Part shown: in pieces, positions 1 to 13,744 of the stretch
Position numbering within the stretch: the first letter of the stretch is position 1
Layout: every line of letters starts with the position of its first letter
From: Larimichthys crocea
Lineage: Eukaryota; Chordata; Actinopteri; Sciaenidae
Direction of reading: 5' to 3'
Assembly: GCF_000972845.2 (NCBI RefSeq)
Contig: NC_040025.1
Span: 18,469,399 to 18,533,398 of the forward strand
Length of the DNA: 64,000 nucleotides
Notes under the pieces: model-generated
Told to the model about the DNA's origin: nothing
What the model saw: the letters and a program-made list of their open reading frames with translations, nothing else
Databases searched by the model: none
Made by a program: the position numbers and the translations under genes

Positions 1-3000
1 CTGTGGATGACTTCATCGACAAACTGGTTGGTAGTTTGTGGTGAAATGTGTTAGAATCAGCTGTTAAAATAAAGTCTTAAAACTTTATGTTGTGTTTTTT
101 CTTCAGGTTCCTCTTCTTGAGGCCGGGGATATCATCATCGATGGCGGCAACTCTGAATACAGAGACACAACAGTAAGTCATAAACAATCACCGTTTAGGA
201 GTTTATCTTTACATGTGATTGAGGACGTTCTCACAGTATTTTTGTGTTTCTGTCGTGCAGCGGCGGTGTAAGAGTCTGAGTGAGAAGGGATTGCTGTTTG
301 TCGGCAGCGGAGTCAGTGGTGGAGAGGAAGGGGCGCGTTATGGACCTTCACTCATGCCGGGAGGACATAAAGAGGCCTGGTAAGTCTTCACAAACACAGC
401 AGCTGCACATTAGATGTTGGACATCAGGCACAGACAAAAGGTACAAATGCACTGACTAATGATAAAGCCGGACATATCTGAGCATTTCAGTGCATAAGTT
501 AATGAATTTAAACACTTTGTTTTTTTTTAAGGCCGCACATAAAAGACATCTTCCAGAGCATCGCTGCCAGGGTTGGAACAGGAGAACCTTGCTGCGACTG
601 GGTTAGTGGTATCTAATTTGTGTTGTGTGCGTAATGTTTACTTCACTGAGCGGCTGTTGCAGTCGTCAAATCATCTCATAATAATCTGTCCGACTTGCTT
701 CTACAGGTCGGAGATGAGGGTGCAGGGCACTTTGTGAAAATGGTCCATAATGGCATTGAGTACGGCGACATGCAGCTGATTTGTGAGGCCTATCACCTGA
801 TGAAGGATGTTCTGGGTATGGACCATGATGAGATGGCACAGGTAAGCTTTATTAATGTCATAACAGTTCTGTATAATCAAATCAAGAAAGGAAACACGGT
901 GGCTGACCGTCTTTCATCGTATCGAAACAGTGTTTCAACAGTTGGAACAAGACGGAGCTGGACTCCTTCCTGATCGAGATCACGGCTAACATCCTTAAAT
1001 ATAAGGATTCTGATGGTACACATCTGCTGCCCAAGATCCGCGACAGTGCTGGACAGAAAGGCACGGGGAAGTGGACGGCTATTTCAGCACTGGAGTATGG
1101 CACACCTGTGACTTTGATTGGTAAGAGGAGGAAAGGAGGCGGTAGACAAGGAAGTATCTGGTTTCTTACTGTGGTCTGTCATTGCTCTCTGCTTCCAGTA
1201 AAGTGTTTGTCATGATGACATGGCAAAAGGAATTATCGCCCATTTCAACATGGTTTACAAAACAGCAATAGGTTTCAGCATCAGAGGTGTGTGGCTAATG
1301 TTTAACTTTGGCAGTAAGCTGACACAGCTACACAGCGGAGCCAGCGATCGTCTTTTAAGAAATGTTTGTGTCCACCTCTAAGAAGATTGAAGGCTTTTCT
1401 AGTGGCCTGCTCATCTCAAGTGACATAAGGGGGATTTGTTTTGCTCTCTGCAGCTTTGGGCTTTGCTCTGACTGCACGATGTGTTTCATAAACAAGACAC
1501 TGACAAGATGTCGGTCAGAAGGCAAGACTGATATCAAAAAGGGGTTAAAAGTTGTATGTAGTTTAAATTAAAATGAAGTTTTCCTATGACAAAATCCTCA
1601 CGACTGTTGTTTCAGATTAGATTTTTAAGAACCTGTTTGTTTGCCCGATCCCTGTCAGCGCTGTAGATGTTGTGATAGCGGCAGAACAAAAGGCCTCTTT
1701 GTGTGAGAGATGAGCGAGTCTGTGTGGAGCAGGCCAGCAGGCGGGTACAGTGTGCATGGCCGGGTTTCTGCCCCCGAATAGGGATCACATTCCTCATCAC
1801 GATAGTTCACTCACTGGGCACATTTTCCTCTCAGTCCCTCTCCTCTGCCTGTGGGTTGAATCACCTAGCAGCTGTGCAGTTTTTAGCAAGTCATGCTTAT
1901 GCAACAGTTTTTCCTGTTATCTTAATACAGTGTGCAAATTTATTATCATTACTATTAATTTAATGTAGCAACTGACAATCTCTGATTTTTTTTGTTTTTA
2001 CTAATACAGTAGTGACAAGCCCTGAGTATTGTTATTACTGCTGAGTCATGCTGATGCTTGGATTCTGTCTTTATGATAGTGCTGTGTTTTTGCGACATGG
2101 CATTGGCTAGTAAACCTTTGTAATCATTTCTTATGAGGTTTCAGTCAGTGTAAATGGCTCTATGTTTTTGCGTGACACTCAAATAATGTGACGTGTGCAG
2201 AGAGCTAACCTTGTTGTCCCTCTCTTTTTTCTTCTGTCTCCTCCACTCTCCCTCCCTCCCTTCAGGGGAGGCTGTCTTTGCCAGATGCCTGTCCTCTCTG
2301 AAGGATGAGAGGGTGGAGGCCAGCCGGAGCCTTTCAGGGCCACAGGGGGTCAAATTCAGCGGTGATAAGGCTGCTTTCCTGGAGGACATTAGAAAGGTAG
2401 AACACACAGTATAGTACACATCTTGTAGTCTAATGCACTAGCCTAAGTTTCAATCTTCACCTTCACAAAGGTTAAAATGTTCAGAGGGGATCTTTGCTCC
2501 CAGTTTACATCCCATGTAACATTTTCAAACCAACCTTCAAGTTTTAGCTGCTTCGGTTATCTGTGAATGTAAAATTAACCTTTTTTTTCTACAGTGACTT
2601 GTGTTTTCATTTCAAATTCTATTACTACATCTGAATAAACTGATTTGTTTTTCTCTCTACAGGCCCTCTACGCCTCTAAGATCATTTCTTATGCGCAGGG
2701 CTTCATGCTGCTGCGGCAAGCAGCCAAAGAGTTCGGCTGGGTCCTTAATTACGGCGCCATCGCTCTGATGTGGAGAGGAGGCTGCATCATCCGCAGGTAC
2801 ATTTTAAGTTTGTGTTCGCCTGTCCGCCACGTTGTGCAGCTTTATGTCAACAGGCATCTTTCACACTGATGGTGAAACTGTGGTTAGGTGGTTTAGTGTA
2901 AGAGAGCATTTGTTGTAAAAATAAGAAGAATAAAATGGAGAAGTTTTTGAGAAAGTTTAGGATGTTTAATTGTAAGTAAAGAGTGACGTGTCTTCCATAA

Positions 3001-5674
3001 GTCCTAATGTAGTGCCATAAAGGAAATTATTAATTTGTCACTGCCCTGTGAGTAATGCTGTGAGAAATCTGTATGAAAGATAATGTGACCTTCCTGCAAA
3101 ACGAGACTGAGAGCAGAATGAGGAAATTATAGTTGTGACACTGGTTTGCTTTATGCAATCTGGCAAAGATGTTTCATAAGCCTAAATCAAATAGAGCACT
3201 GAGCATGACTTGCTGGTCATGGCAACTGTTCTTCTTTCAGTTATTTAATCAAATGTTGCTTTACTACATGCAGAATCTTTCCTTATCTGTTGCCTAACGT
3301 TGCTCTCTGTCCTCCCCACCAGTGTTTTCCTGGGTAAAATCAAAGAGGCGTTTGACAGGGACGCCGAGCTGCAGAACCTGCTGCTGGATTCTTTCTTCAG
3401 TAACGCTGTGCAGGACTGTCAGGTATGAGGAAGGAGGAAGTGGCAAAAGACTAATCTGCAATACAACACACTTCCCGTTTGACAAAGAAAGGAGTGAACT
3501 ATCACCGATTGTTTTAACCCACTGGTTCTCAAATTGTGGTACAAGAACCAGTGATGGTATGTAAGCTCCCTTGAGTGGTACTTCGGAGGAATCTCTTTTT
3601 TTTTTCCTTTTTTTTTAAATTAAATCAGTATTATACTTAAACTATGAGATCCTGTAATATCTTGCTCCATAGTCACGTCACGTTCATGCAGGTAGCAAGC
3701 ACACATCCATGATTAGTTACATGCTGAAATGTGACGTGGACGTAAAATGAAAGACTCCAGAGTGACTCCAAACAAGAACTGTAAAGAAGAGATGTGCAGA
3801 TCAGAAATATCTCTTGAACTGGTTCTTGAACTGGTTCCTGCACTGTCAACAATAAATAATCTTCCTAGTGGTGGTACTTGAAAAGCCGAAAATATTCTGA
3901 GGTGGTACGCAGTGTAGAAACTGTAGGTGAGAAATGTTTTAACCCATTTTCACCATTTAAAGAAAGGACTGTGGGTTTATTTATTGTTTATACATCATCC
4001 AAACTATTGGAGCTGCTGTGGAAAACCCAAAACCAATTATAAAAAAACAGTCAGACCTGAGTCAACCCAAAAAGAGTGTAAACGTCTCTACCCTACCTTC
4101 TCAATAAACACTCATCTTGATTTCACGCTATATTACATTAGCTCCTTGTTCAAACTCTCTTTTTTTTTTTTTTTGGTGGAAATGGGTTAAAACATTCCTC
4201 CAGTTTCTACACTGCGTACCACCTCAGAATATTTTCGGCTCTTCAAGTACCACCACTAGGAAGATTATTTATTGTTGACAGTGCTGGAACCAGTTCAAGA
4301 ACCAGGGTGGAAAAGAGATATTTCTGATCTGCACATCTCTTCTTTACAGTTCTCAAATGGAGTCACTTGGAGTCTTTCATTTTACGTCCACGTCACATTT
4401 CAGCATGTAACTAATCATGGATGTGTGCTTGCTACCTGCATGAACGTGACGTGACTATGGAGCAAAATATTACAGGATCTCATAGTTTAAGTATAATACT
4501 GATTTAATTTTTAAAAAAAGGAAAAAAAAAAAAAAAGATTCCTCCAAAGTACCACTCAAGGGAAAGTCTTGTACCACAATTTGAGAACAGTGGGTTAAAA
4601 CAATCGGTGATAGTTCACCTTTCTTTGTCAAACGGGAAGTGTGTTGTATTGCAGATTAGTCTTTGCCACTTCCTCCTTCTCATACCTGACAGTCTGCACA
4701 GCGTTACTGAAGAAAGAATCCAGCAGCAGGTTCTGCAGCTCGGCGTCCCTGTCAAACGCCTCTTTGATTTTACCCAGGAAAACACTGGTGGGGAGGACAG
4801 AGGCAACAGATAAGGAAAGATTCTGCATGTAGTAAAGCAACATTTGATTGAATAACTGAAAGAAGCACAGTGGCCATGACCAGCAAGTCATGCTCAGTGC
4901 NNNNNNNNNNTTTAAAGAAAGGACTGTGGGTTTATTTATTGTTTATACATCATCCAAACTGTCCAAACCCAAAACCAATCATAAAAAAACAGCCAGACCT
5001 GAGTCAACCCAAAAAGAGTGAAAACGTCTCTACCCTATCTTCTCAAAAAACACTCAATGAGTCCACTCAGGGGGGTCTTGACTTCACGCTATATTACATT
5101 AGCTCCTGGTTCAAACTCTCTTTTTTTTCTTTTCTTTTAGGAGTCATGGCGCAGAGCAATCAGCACCGGAGTCCTGCATGGCATCCCTATGCCCTGTTTC
5201 ACCACAGCTCTGTCCTTCTATGATGGTTACAGACACGACAAGCTGCCAGCCAACCTCATCCAGGTAAGACAACAGTAGATGCTGCAGAGTCCACTGAGCA
5301 TATGGTGTGGAGGTATATCAGATTTAAAAAGATCACGTGTAGCTGGCGTTTGTGTGTGTGTGTGTGTTTGTGTTGGGCTTTAAGAGGTTTAAGACCTTAA
5401 CAGGATACTACTGCGTGTGTTTAACTACGTTACTTATCTGTCTTTGGACAAACACAAGTAGTTTGTCAGATGTTTCAGTGGTTTGCTATTTGTAAATGAA
5501 ATGAATCTCTGTGTGGTTGTCAGAGGTTGTAAACGTGGGGTTTTGTTATTGTAGGCCCAGAGGGACTACTTTGGAGCCCACACATACGAACTGCTGTCAA
5601 AGCCCGGTCATTTCGTCCACACCAACTGGACAGGCACAGGAGGGAATGTCTCCTCTTCATCCTACAATGCTTAA
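1..5674 (+). CDS. pgd: 6-phosphogluconate dehydrogenase (decarboxylating), 5'-truncated by window edge
   Basis: Cytosolic NADP-dependent enzyme of the oxidative pentose phosphate pathway, converting 6-phosphogluconate to ribulose 5-phosphate, CO2 and NADPH. Eleven exons are visible: 1-26, 107-172, 261-379, 532-601, 707-841, 931-1120, 2266-2396, 2663-2796, 3323-3422, 5141-5263, 5555-5674, all with GT-AG borders and consistent phase. They give 403 residues, matching about residue 81 to the end of the 483-residue vertebrate enzyme; earlier exons lie outside the window. Recognisable landmarks are [10 protein letters not shown], the substrate loop [20 protein letters not shown], the catalytic Lys and Glu in [15 protein letters not shown], the all-helical dimer domain ([37 protein letters not shown]) and the C-terminal tail [11 protein letters not shown] to SSSSYNA. 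No coding lesion is seen. The intron between the exons ending at 3422 and starting at 5141 holds an inverted duplication and an N gap. Identity is near certain from family similarity. Confidence 0.97.
3196..3955 (+). repeat. Left arm of inverted duplication (contains real pgd exon)
   Basis: This stretch, including the pgd exon at 3323-3422 and both flanking intron parts, recurs as its reverse complement at about 4174-4900. Matching ends are GCACTGAGCATGACTTGC at 3196 and ATGTTTTAACCCATTTTCAC near 3950. The arms differ by scattered single-base changes and indels. Confidence 0.9.
3510..3950. mobile_element. Possible small non-autonomous DNA transposon in pgd intron
   Basis: Begins with ACCCACTGGTTCTCAAATTG and contains several GTGGTACTT motifs (AGTGGTACTTCGG, GTGGTGGTACTTG, GGTGGTACGCAG). 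This style of sequence is frequent in fish hAT-like MITEs that start with CAGTGGTTCTCAA. Clear terminal inverted repeats were not resolved, so family and ends are uncertain. A reverse copy lies in the right arm of the inverted duplication. Confidence 0.35.
4174..4900 (-). repeat. Right arm of inverted duplication
   Basis: Reverse complement of 3196-3955, separated from it by a spacer of about 220 bases (3956-4173), so the pair would form a huge hairpin. It stops exactly at the N gap at 4901. Small indels relative to the left arm suggest either an aged duplication or an unpolished read. Confidence 0.9.
4686..4784 (-). pseudogene. Antisense copy of a pgd exon
   Basis: Inverted copy of the pgd exon at 3323-3422, flanked by the matching splice-site sequences (reverse complements of CCACCAG and GTATG). 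It is 99 instead of 100 bases: one C of the GGACTGTC part is missing, which shifts the frame. It lies antisense inside the pgd intron, so it cannot be spliced into sense pgd mRNA. It is probably an artefact of the fold-back structure rather than a gene copy. Confidence 0.9.
4901..4910. other. Assembly gap (10 N)
   Basis: Ten N bases between the inverted arm and a second copy of the spacer. This marks a place where the assembly was joined without sequence support. Confidence 0.99.
4911..5125 (+). repeat. Second direct copy of the hairpin spacer
   Basis: Starts with TTTAAAGAAAGGACTGTGGG, which is also the start of the spacer at 3956, and follows it through the CCAATYATAAAAAAACAG part to the T-rich run. 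Here the T run leads into the real acceptor of the next pgd exon at 5141. The first copy instead runs from its T tract (about 4155-4173) into the inverted arm. This copy has about 20 extra bases (ATGAGTCCACTCAGGGGGGT region, near 5056-5075). Confidence 0.85.
5349..5372. repeat. (TG)n microsatellite
   Basis: Short TG dinucleotide run in the last pgd intron, just downstream of the exon ending at 5263. Confidence 0.9.
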
Positions 5675-6062
5675 GGATCATCTTCACATCACCCTACAGA
5701 AAGACGAGGACCAGGGGAAGTTATCAGTGAGAGAAGGAATCCATGTTACACATTCCATATTTAAAACAATATTCAAGACCCAGCCACCCCAACATCTACC
5801 TTAATCCAACTTTTTACTCATCTCAAAGACATGTCATGACTGTTTGTTACAGTTTACAAGTTTGTTTTTATTTATCATGAAGTGGAATCATAGATTATGT
5901 GTGTTGTGTTGACTCCATCTGGATGCTATTGATATTACCCTGGCTGTCAGGCTAATGTTCACCTGTCATGTTCGGCCCAAAGTGCACTGTGTTAACACTG
6001 GATTAAGGTGGACTGTTGCACTGTACCATGTTAGGCTAAATAAAGATTTCAATCCCTTTATA
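5675..6062 (+). other. pgd: pgd 3' UTR and polyadenylation signal
   Basis: AT-rich sequence after the pgd TAA stop. The first canonical AATAAA on the plus strand is at 6039-6044, so cleavage is expected about 15-20 bases later. The exact end is inferred, not seen. Confidence 0.65.
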
Positions 6063-6704
6063 ATTAGCTTCTATGGTTCTTACTCACTGAGTGCTGTAAA
6101 CAGGACTGAGTTGTGTTTGTGTGTGGTGCTAAATTAGGAAGCAAATGATATAAGTTGGTCTATAGGCAAGATAGTCAGTCTAGTGACACTGATCTATTGA
6201 CTGTGTATAAATACACGTCTGAAGTGTGAATATATATACACTGCATATTAAAATATGATACCATTCTACAAGATGTAAAGTGGACTAGGAATAAATTGGT
6301 TATTTCAGCGACTGAAAATATAGTTTTAATCTGTTTCAAAATTAAATTGATGACAGTGATGGAACATTTGTGCCACATTTCTTTCTTTGGAGTTCAGTGG
6401 CCTTTCAGAAAATATATATATATATATTTTTTTTAGGATTAAATTTTAATCAAGTTTTAAGCTACCTAAACCAGAAAATTCCAGACTCTCAGAGCCTTTT
6501 TTTCTGAATTGTTTGTAAATGTAATTGGGGAAAAAAAAAAGATTTCAAATATTAAAAGATTTTGTTTACATGAATGATTGTGTAAACAAAATACCCGATC
6601 ATGTTGAAAATTAAGCATTTTTAGTATAGTATAGAGTATATTCTGATTCATGCATATTCCTAACGTCTGGAATAAACCATTTTCTAAACTTTGAAGATTA
6701 TGTA

Positions 6705-8149
<1,445 letters not shown>

Positions 8150-9605
8150 TATGTACCTTGACAAAGAGGATATCCAGTCTTTAAGTTAAAAACACACTCC
8201 TCTTTGCCCCGTGACCTTTCCACTACATTTAACTGAAATCTGTAATCAGGGTTTTGATATGTCTGACTAATAAAGAGGACTGTAAACATTGACCTTGGTG
8301 ATGGGTTTACTGTATGCTGAACCATTTCATGTGTTATCCTGACCGTCATTGTCCAGCAGGTGGCTCAAAGATCCTGGCACATGTTTCTTTATGCACAGTG
8401 ATAATTCATTAGAATTCAACTAAAATCTTGTTTTATACAACAGCGACACATTGACAGCTTTGGTCACATTAAGGTAAGAGGGGTGGAATAACTTAAGACC
8501 CATTAATGCAGAAAAAATACAATACAAAATACATCAATTAACCCCTTCATGAATTTCTTAACCTGAAGGATGCTGTAGTATTGGATTAAATTACGTTTCA
8601 AGAATAAAAAAACAACACCACAGTCTTAAGATTACAAACAGTCAGTAGTCTCTGTATCCTGGTGTAGTCCTGTCTCCAGTATATAGTACGATACAAGTCT
8701 ATATAATGTTTGGTCACAGTAGCAGCAGTAGATGGAAATAGTTGAAGCTGAGATGTATCCTGCATAAGAGAAGTACTTCGGGTCATAAATGATTCAAACA
8801 ACAGAAAAGAAAGAAAATTTTGTCTTCAAGCTGAATGTTAATTTGTTCATCTGGCATTTCCCCAATATTAATCTTTTTTTTAAATGTGCAACAGTGGATA
8901 GTTTTATGCCTGAGGCTTCTAACACTCATTAGATGAAACCTGAAGTTTAAGGAGGAAATCAACCTGTGCTGAGGGGTCATGAGCAGGTAAGCTTCATGAG
9001 TGCTTGTCAACCTGTAAGTGTTAAGGTGTTGACCATGAGCCTCAGTGTCCTGATCCACATGCAGTGAACTATTGTTGTATGTCATTCTTCATATTTACTA
9101 TCATACCTACACTTGTGTTCTAGTAGAGTCATAAAAGGCCCCAAAAACGTATACTTGGTTGATAAAAAGGGTAAACTCGGTTAGTAACCTCACAGTGATG
9201 AAGGTCAGTTTAGGCAAGGATTAGGTTCTGGTGGAGCAATTTTATGAAACCAAAAGGAATAACACATTTTGACACTTGTTTGTCTGTTGTCTGGGCACGA
9301 GCTGAAATAAACAGTGCTGCTTTCACCCCCACAGCCAGTGAGGGAGGTTGTATCTGACAGGAGTGTGTCACAGCTGCTGTTACACCTGCTGCTAAACAGA
9401 AAACAAAAGCTCACCTCCGTGCACCTGTGCTGTGATACCTCTGGTGATTGCCAGGTTGATGTTTATGTCAAGCTTCTATTCAAACCGTCGCGGGACGCTT
9501 CAAAGACCTCCTTGTTTCACACCTCATTCAGAGCTCTGGTCCTGAAGGAGAACAACAATATAAACACTGCCATTCAAACACTACAATGCATTTTAAACAG
9601 CCTGA
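8150..9605. repeat. Direct duplication, copy 1 of Tc1 right flank
   Basis: Non-transposon sequence following the Tc1 right end, repeated at 11310-12800 with the same order and content. It differs mainly by single-base insertions and deletions. Together with the Tc1 it forms a tandem unit of about 2.9 kb. After about 9605 the two copies diverge and this copy runs into the N gap. Confidence 0.9.
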
Positions 9606-9661
9606 ACCAGGCTCCTGCTCTACTGGCACCATGACAGGGGGTTTAGTTGATTACCCCAGAC

Positions 9662-9691
9662 NNNNNNNNNNNNNNNNNNNNNNNNNNNNNN
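9662..9691. other. Assembly gap (30 N)
   Basis: Thirty N bases between the end of the first duplicated unit and a Tc1 fragment that precedes the second unit. Confidence 0.99.
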
Positions 9692-9897
9692 AAAATGATG
9701 GACCGGCCCCCTCAAAGTCTGGACCACAACCCCATAGAACAAATTTGGGGCGAGTTGGAAAATAAACTGGACAGATATATTGCACATTCAAAGGAAAGCA
9801 TTTGGCTTGAGTTACAGAAGGCATGGGATAACATTAGTGTTGAAGTTCTCAGGAAATATATTGACACAGTGCCAGAGAGATGTGCTGCTTGTATATA
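9692..9897 (+). pseudogene. 3' fragment of a different Tc1 transposase
   Basis: Plus-strand open frame from the gap to about 9904, containing PPQSLDHNPIEQIWGELENK, the usual Tc1 region with the last catalytic Glu, followed by the C-terminal helix (LQKAWDNISVEVLRKYIDTV, PERCAA). The family differs from the Sleeping Beauty-like copies. The frame is cut at the TA where the 9898-11309 element begins, which looks like nested insertion. The other half is not present after 11309, so the junction may instead come from a wrong join at the gap. Confidence 0.9.
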
Positions 9898-11309
<1,412 letters not shown>

Positions 11310-12800
11310 TATGTACCTTGACAAGAAGAGGATATCCAGTCTTTAAGTTAAAAACACACATCCTCTTTGCCCCGTGACCTTTCCACTACATTTAACTGAA
11401 ATCTGTAATCAGGGTTTTGATATATCTGACTAATAAACAGGACTGTAAACATGACCTTGGTGATGGGTTTACTGTATGCTGAACCATTTCATGTGTTATC
11501 CTGACAGTCATTGTCCAGCAGGTGGCTCAAAGATCCTGGCACATGTTTCTTTATGCACAGTGATAATTCATTAGAATTCAACTAAAATCTTGTGTTAATA
11601 CAACAGCGACACATTGACAGCTTTGGTCACATTAAGGTAAGAGGGGTGGAATAACTTAAAGACTCATTAATGCAGAAAAAAATACAATTACAATACAAAA
11701 TACAATCAATTAACCCCTTCATGAATTTCTTAACCTGAAGGATGCTGTAGTATTGGATTAAATTACGTTTCAAGAATAAAAAAAACAACACCACAGTCTT
11801 AAGATTACAAACAGTTAGTAATTTCTGTATCCTGGTGTAGTCCTGTCTCAGTATATAGTACGATACAAAGTCTATATAATGTTTGGTACACAGTAGCAGC
11901 AGTAGATGGAAATAGTTGAAGCTGAGATGTATCCTGCATAAAGAGAAGTACTTCCGGGTCATAAAATGATTCAAACAACAGAAAAAGAAAGAAAATTTTG
12001 TTCTTCAAGCTGAATGTTAATTTGTTTCATCTGGCATTTCCTCAATATTAATCTTTTTTTTAAATGTGCAACAGTGGATAGTTTTATGCCTGAGGCTTCT
12101 AACACTCATTAAGATGAAACCTGAAGTTTAAGGAGGAAATCAACCTGTGCTGAGGGGTCATGAGCAGGTAATGCTTCATGAGGTGCTTTGTCAACCTGTA
12201 AGTGTTAAGGTGTTGACCATGAGCCTCAGTGTCCGTGATCCACATGCAGATGAACTATTGTTGTATGTCATTCTTCATATTTACTATCATTCCTACACTT
12301 GTTGTCTAGTAGAGTCATAAAAGGCCCCAAAAAACTCTGTAATACTTGGATTGATAAAAAGGTAAACTCTGGTTAGTAACCTCACAGTGATGAAGGTCAG
12401 TTTAGGCAAGGATTAGGTTCTGGTGGAGCAAATTTTATGAAACCAAAATGGAATAACACATTTTGACACTTGTTTGTCTGTTGTACTGGGCAAGAGCTGA
12501 AATAAACAGTGCTGCTTTCACCCCCACAGCCAGTGAGGGAGGTTGTATCTGACAGGAGTGTGTCACAGCTGCTGTTACACCTGCTGCTAAACAGAAAACA
12601 AAGCCTCACCTCCGTGCACCTGTGCTGTGATACCTCTGGTGATTGCCAGGTTGATGTTTATGTCAAGCTTCTATTCAAACCGTCGCGGGACGCTTCAAAG
12701 ACCTCCTTGTTTCACACCTCATATCAGAGCTCTGATCCTGAAGGAGAACAAACAATATAAACACTGCCATTCAAACACTACAATGCATTTTAAACAGCCT
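11310..12800. repeat. Direct duplication, copy 2 of Tc1 right flank
   Basis: Second copy of 8150-9605. It looks like the cleaner version, with fewer isolated single-base losses. Both copies carry a 60-80 codon open frame (9314-9634 and 12509-12760) that I cannot assign. No gene is recognised in the flank. Confidence 0.9.
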
Positions 12801-13520
12801 GAACAGGCTGCTTCCCTATTAGACTGAGGTTCACCACTGTCTGTCCCTCTACCAAACTATTACTACTCTGTTATTTGTATTTGTCCCATTGGCTAATGAA
12901 AAATAAACATCTGTGTTCCTTTGCCTTTCTCTAATGGTTAATTAATCCATAGAACAGAACAGTCTCTACATTTAGAGGCCTTGTGTTCTTAATGAGGCCT
13001 GATGCCGAGCGAGGTTGCATTAGAGCACAAGAGGCTATTAGAGCTCAGTGAAGGCAGTGCAAGTGGAGGATGAGGCTGCTGAGTCATCTGCAGACTAAGC
13101 AGGCAGCAAGGCAACACCAGACAGGATGATGATGCATAATGAAGCAGGAGGAGGATGACTGGACAACAGATGCAATTGGAGATCATTGAGATCAATGACT
13201 TACTGGATTACTTCATGGAAATGAACATCATTCAACTAAATGACCATATGGTGGATGTCAAAACCCAACAATACTACCCACTGAACATTATTTAATTGAA
13301 TATTGCAACAATAATATATAACTCCACACTGTGCTTACAAAATGTAGCATAGAAAGCTAAATATGGACATGACAAAACGTGTCAGGAGATTTGGTTGACC
13401 ATACCTTGACACTTGTGAGAGAAGGCCTATAGTTTAGCTGTGTTGGTGTCTCTGCCTGTACTTTATGTGTCAACATACTTCAAAGATATGAAACAAAAGC
13501 TGAACTCGAGTTTGTCTTTC
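12801..13520. other. Intergenic sequence, nothing recognised
   Basis: Between the duplicated unit and the cort-like remnant. Contains an AATAAA at about 12902 and a purine-rich stretch with GAGGATGA-type motifs near 13060-13160, but no exon, repeat family or RNA gene that I can support. Confidence 0.5.
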
Positions 13521-13525
13521 ATTAG

Positions 13526-13740
13526 AAACTGCAGGAGCAGAGGAAGATGCAGCAGGGCTACAGTCTGGGTTCATGGACCCATGAACGTACCTCAGTGAGA
13601 AGGTGGCAGAGAAGACTCTCAGAAACCACAAAGCCTTCTGGGACAGACCCTCCTGCAAGAACAACTTCTGGAAGACTGCTAGTGGGAGTGGGAGAGAGCA
13701 GATCAATTCACTGTGTCCCCATGTTGACAGCAAGCTTTAA
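13526..13740 (+). pseudogene. Cortistatin/somatostatin-like remnant
   Basis: In the frame of 13654 the sequence reads DRPSCKNNFWKTASGSG. The somatostatin family core is CKNFFWKTFTSC and mammalian cortistatin is DRMPCRNFFWKTFSSCK, so Cys, Lys, Asn, Phe, Trp, Lys, Thr and the preceding Asp-Arg are kept. One Phe is Asn, and the closing Phe-x-Ser-Cys is lost: the frame runs on to a TAA at 13738. A TGA at 13582-13584 interrupts the frame upstream, and a plausible acceptor (TTTCATTAG) ends at 13525. In human CORT lies close to PGD on the same strand, which fits here. I infer a decayed cort gene, but a chance match of a short motif is possible. No first exon or signal peptide was found. Confidence 0.45.
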
Positions 13741-13744
13741 TTGA

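Noticed and set aside
1355..1968. Overlapping short frames on both strands in a pgd intron
   Set aside because: They lie within the intron between exons 931-1120 and 2266-2396 and show no family similarity.
4615..4891. Minus-strand frames with pgd-like peptides as a second gene
   Set aside because: They are the inverted copy of a pgd exon and flanking intron, frameshifted and without other exons.
4870..5223. Plus-strand 117-codon frame
   Set aside because: It crosses the N gap and is out of frame with the pgd exon it overlaps.
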